The notes below the pieces were generated by a model. The model made no database searches. It was given only the letters and a program-made list of their open reading frames with translations, and had not been told where the DNA came from. From assembly GCA_013336035.1 (NCBI GenBank), contig JAAXUL010000647.1, forward strand, positions 1 through 5,152: DNA of 5,152 nucleotides, given 5' to 3'. This stretch comes from Chloroflexales bacterium (GTDB lineage Bacteria; Chloroflexota; Chloroflexia; Chloroflexales; Chloroflexaceae). Below are positions 4,878 through 5,152 of this stretch, in pieces. Numbering within the stretch: position 1 is the first letter of the stretch; each line of letters starts with the position of its first letter. The position numbers were made by a program, and so were the translations under genes.

Positions 4878-5152
4878 TTGGAGCCCCAACTTCTTGTAGC
4901 CTCTGAGACCTCGGGCGCCCGAGTGCACCCACGGCAGGCCACCCCCACCTGGGTGAGGGCCCTACTGCTGCTCGCCATCCTCTGCCTCGGGGGGTACTTC
5001 CGCACGCTGAGCCTGACAGACTGGGACTCGGGCACCGGCCAGCACCCCGACGAGCGCTTCTTCTCTGAGGTCACCTCGTCGGTGCGCCTGCCCGCTAGCC
5101 TGGGCGAGCTGTACGACTCGGCCCGCTCGCCGCTTAACCCGCGCAGCTACGA
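4878..5152 (+). CDS. Probable GT-C fold membrane glycosyltransferase (family 39/PMT-like), 3' truncated
   Basis: The frame is open from after TAA 4836-4838 to the window edge, giving 91 codons from TTG 4878. A polar N-terminus of about 24 residues is followed by one membrane segment (VRALLLLAILCLGGYFRTL, about 25-43). The extracytoplasmic loop then holds GQHPDERFFSEV and, further on, SARSPLNPRSYD. An Asp-Glu pair in the first loop after TM1 is the usual catalytic-acid position of GT-C enzymes, which use polyprenyl-phosphate sugars. The HPDER...SPLNP combination resembles what I recall from Chloroflexota glycosyltransferase-39 and YYY-domain (DUF2298-type) proteins; this is recall, not a search. 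The gene has its own promoter but sits next to two methyltransferases and a UPF0104 protein, in keeping with lipid-linked glycan transfer. GTG 4923 is an alternative start. The remaining membrane helices lie outside the window. Confidence 0.68.
   Translation, partial: MEPQLLVASETSGARVHPRQATPTWVRALLLLAILCLGGYFRTLSLTDWDSGTGQHPDERFFSEVTSSVRLPASLGELYDSARSPLNPRSY

Noticed and set aside
4923..4925. GTG 4923 as the glycosyltransferase start
   Set aside because: No well-placed ribosome site precedes it, while TTG 4878 has AGGTG seven bases upstream; it is kept as an alternative only.

Overview
This GC-rich window reads entirely on the + strand. It carries six genes plus the tail of one further gene upstream; the first and last genes are cut by the window edges. 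The best guess at origin is a Chloroflexota bacterium (Chloroflexia, Roseiflexus/Kouleothrix-like). This is an inference from the GC-rich codon use, the helical-repeat tail of a probable regulatory protein at the left edge, and the start of a membrane glycosyltransferase with an HPDERFF...SPLNP signature that I associate with that phylum. No rRNA or other marker gene is present to confirm it.

Left part (1-2072). The C-terminal end of a TPR-like helical protein is followed by a 95-base gap holding a 14-base perfect palindrome. Next is a cytoplasmic YceI-family lipocalin-like protein (340-894), then a strong intrinsic terminator (939-964). After it comes a two-domain VOC (glyoxalase-fold) ring-cleaving dioxygenase (1008-2072) with a very good Shine-Dalgarno sequence. 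YceI proteins bind isoprenoid molecules such as quinones, and this dioxygenase type cleaves hydroquinone- or catechol-like rings. A shared link to quinone or aromatic chemistry is therefore plausible, but the terminator shows that the two genes are mostly separate transcription units.

Right part (2073-5152). A leader with a perfect TATAAT box precedes a tight three-gene cluster. Its genes encode an FkbM-family methyltransferase (2240-3013), a polytopic membrane protein of the lysylphosphatidylglycerol-synthase TM/UPF0104 (AglD-like) family (3034-3987) and a class I SAM methyltransferase (3988-4782). Gaps are 20 and 0 bases, and the third ribosome binding site lies inside the second gene. A new promoter (TTGCCC-17-TATAAT) then drives a probable GT-C membrane glycosyltransferase, which starts at a TTG codon (4878) and runs off the window. 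Together these genes suggest assembly and decoration of a lipid-linked glycan or cell-surface polysaccharide.

No mobile element, CRISPR array, tRNA or rRNA was seen, and no gene-free stretch exceeds 170 bases. I did not find a convincing previously undescribed system. The points most worth a second look are the palindrome before the YceI gene, the possible pairing between the terminator arm and the dioxygenase ribosome binding site, the duplicated metal-ligand pattern of the dioxygenase, and the compact surface-glycan cluster.
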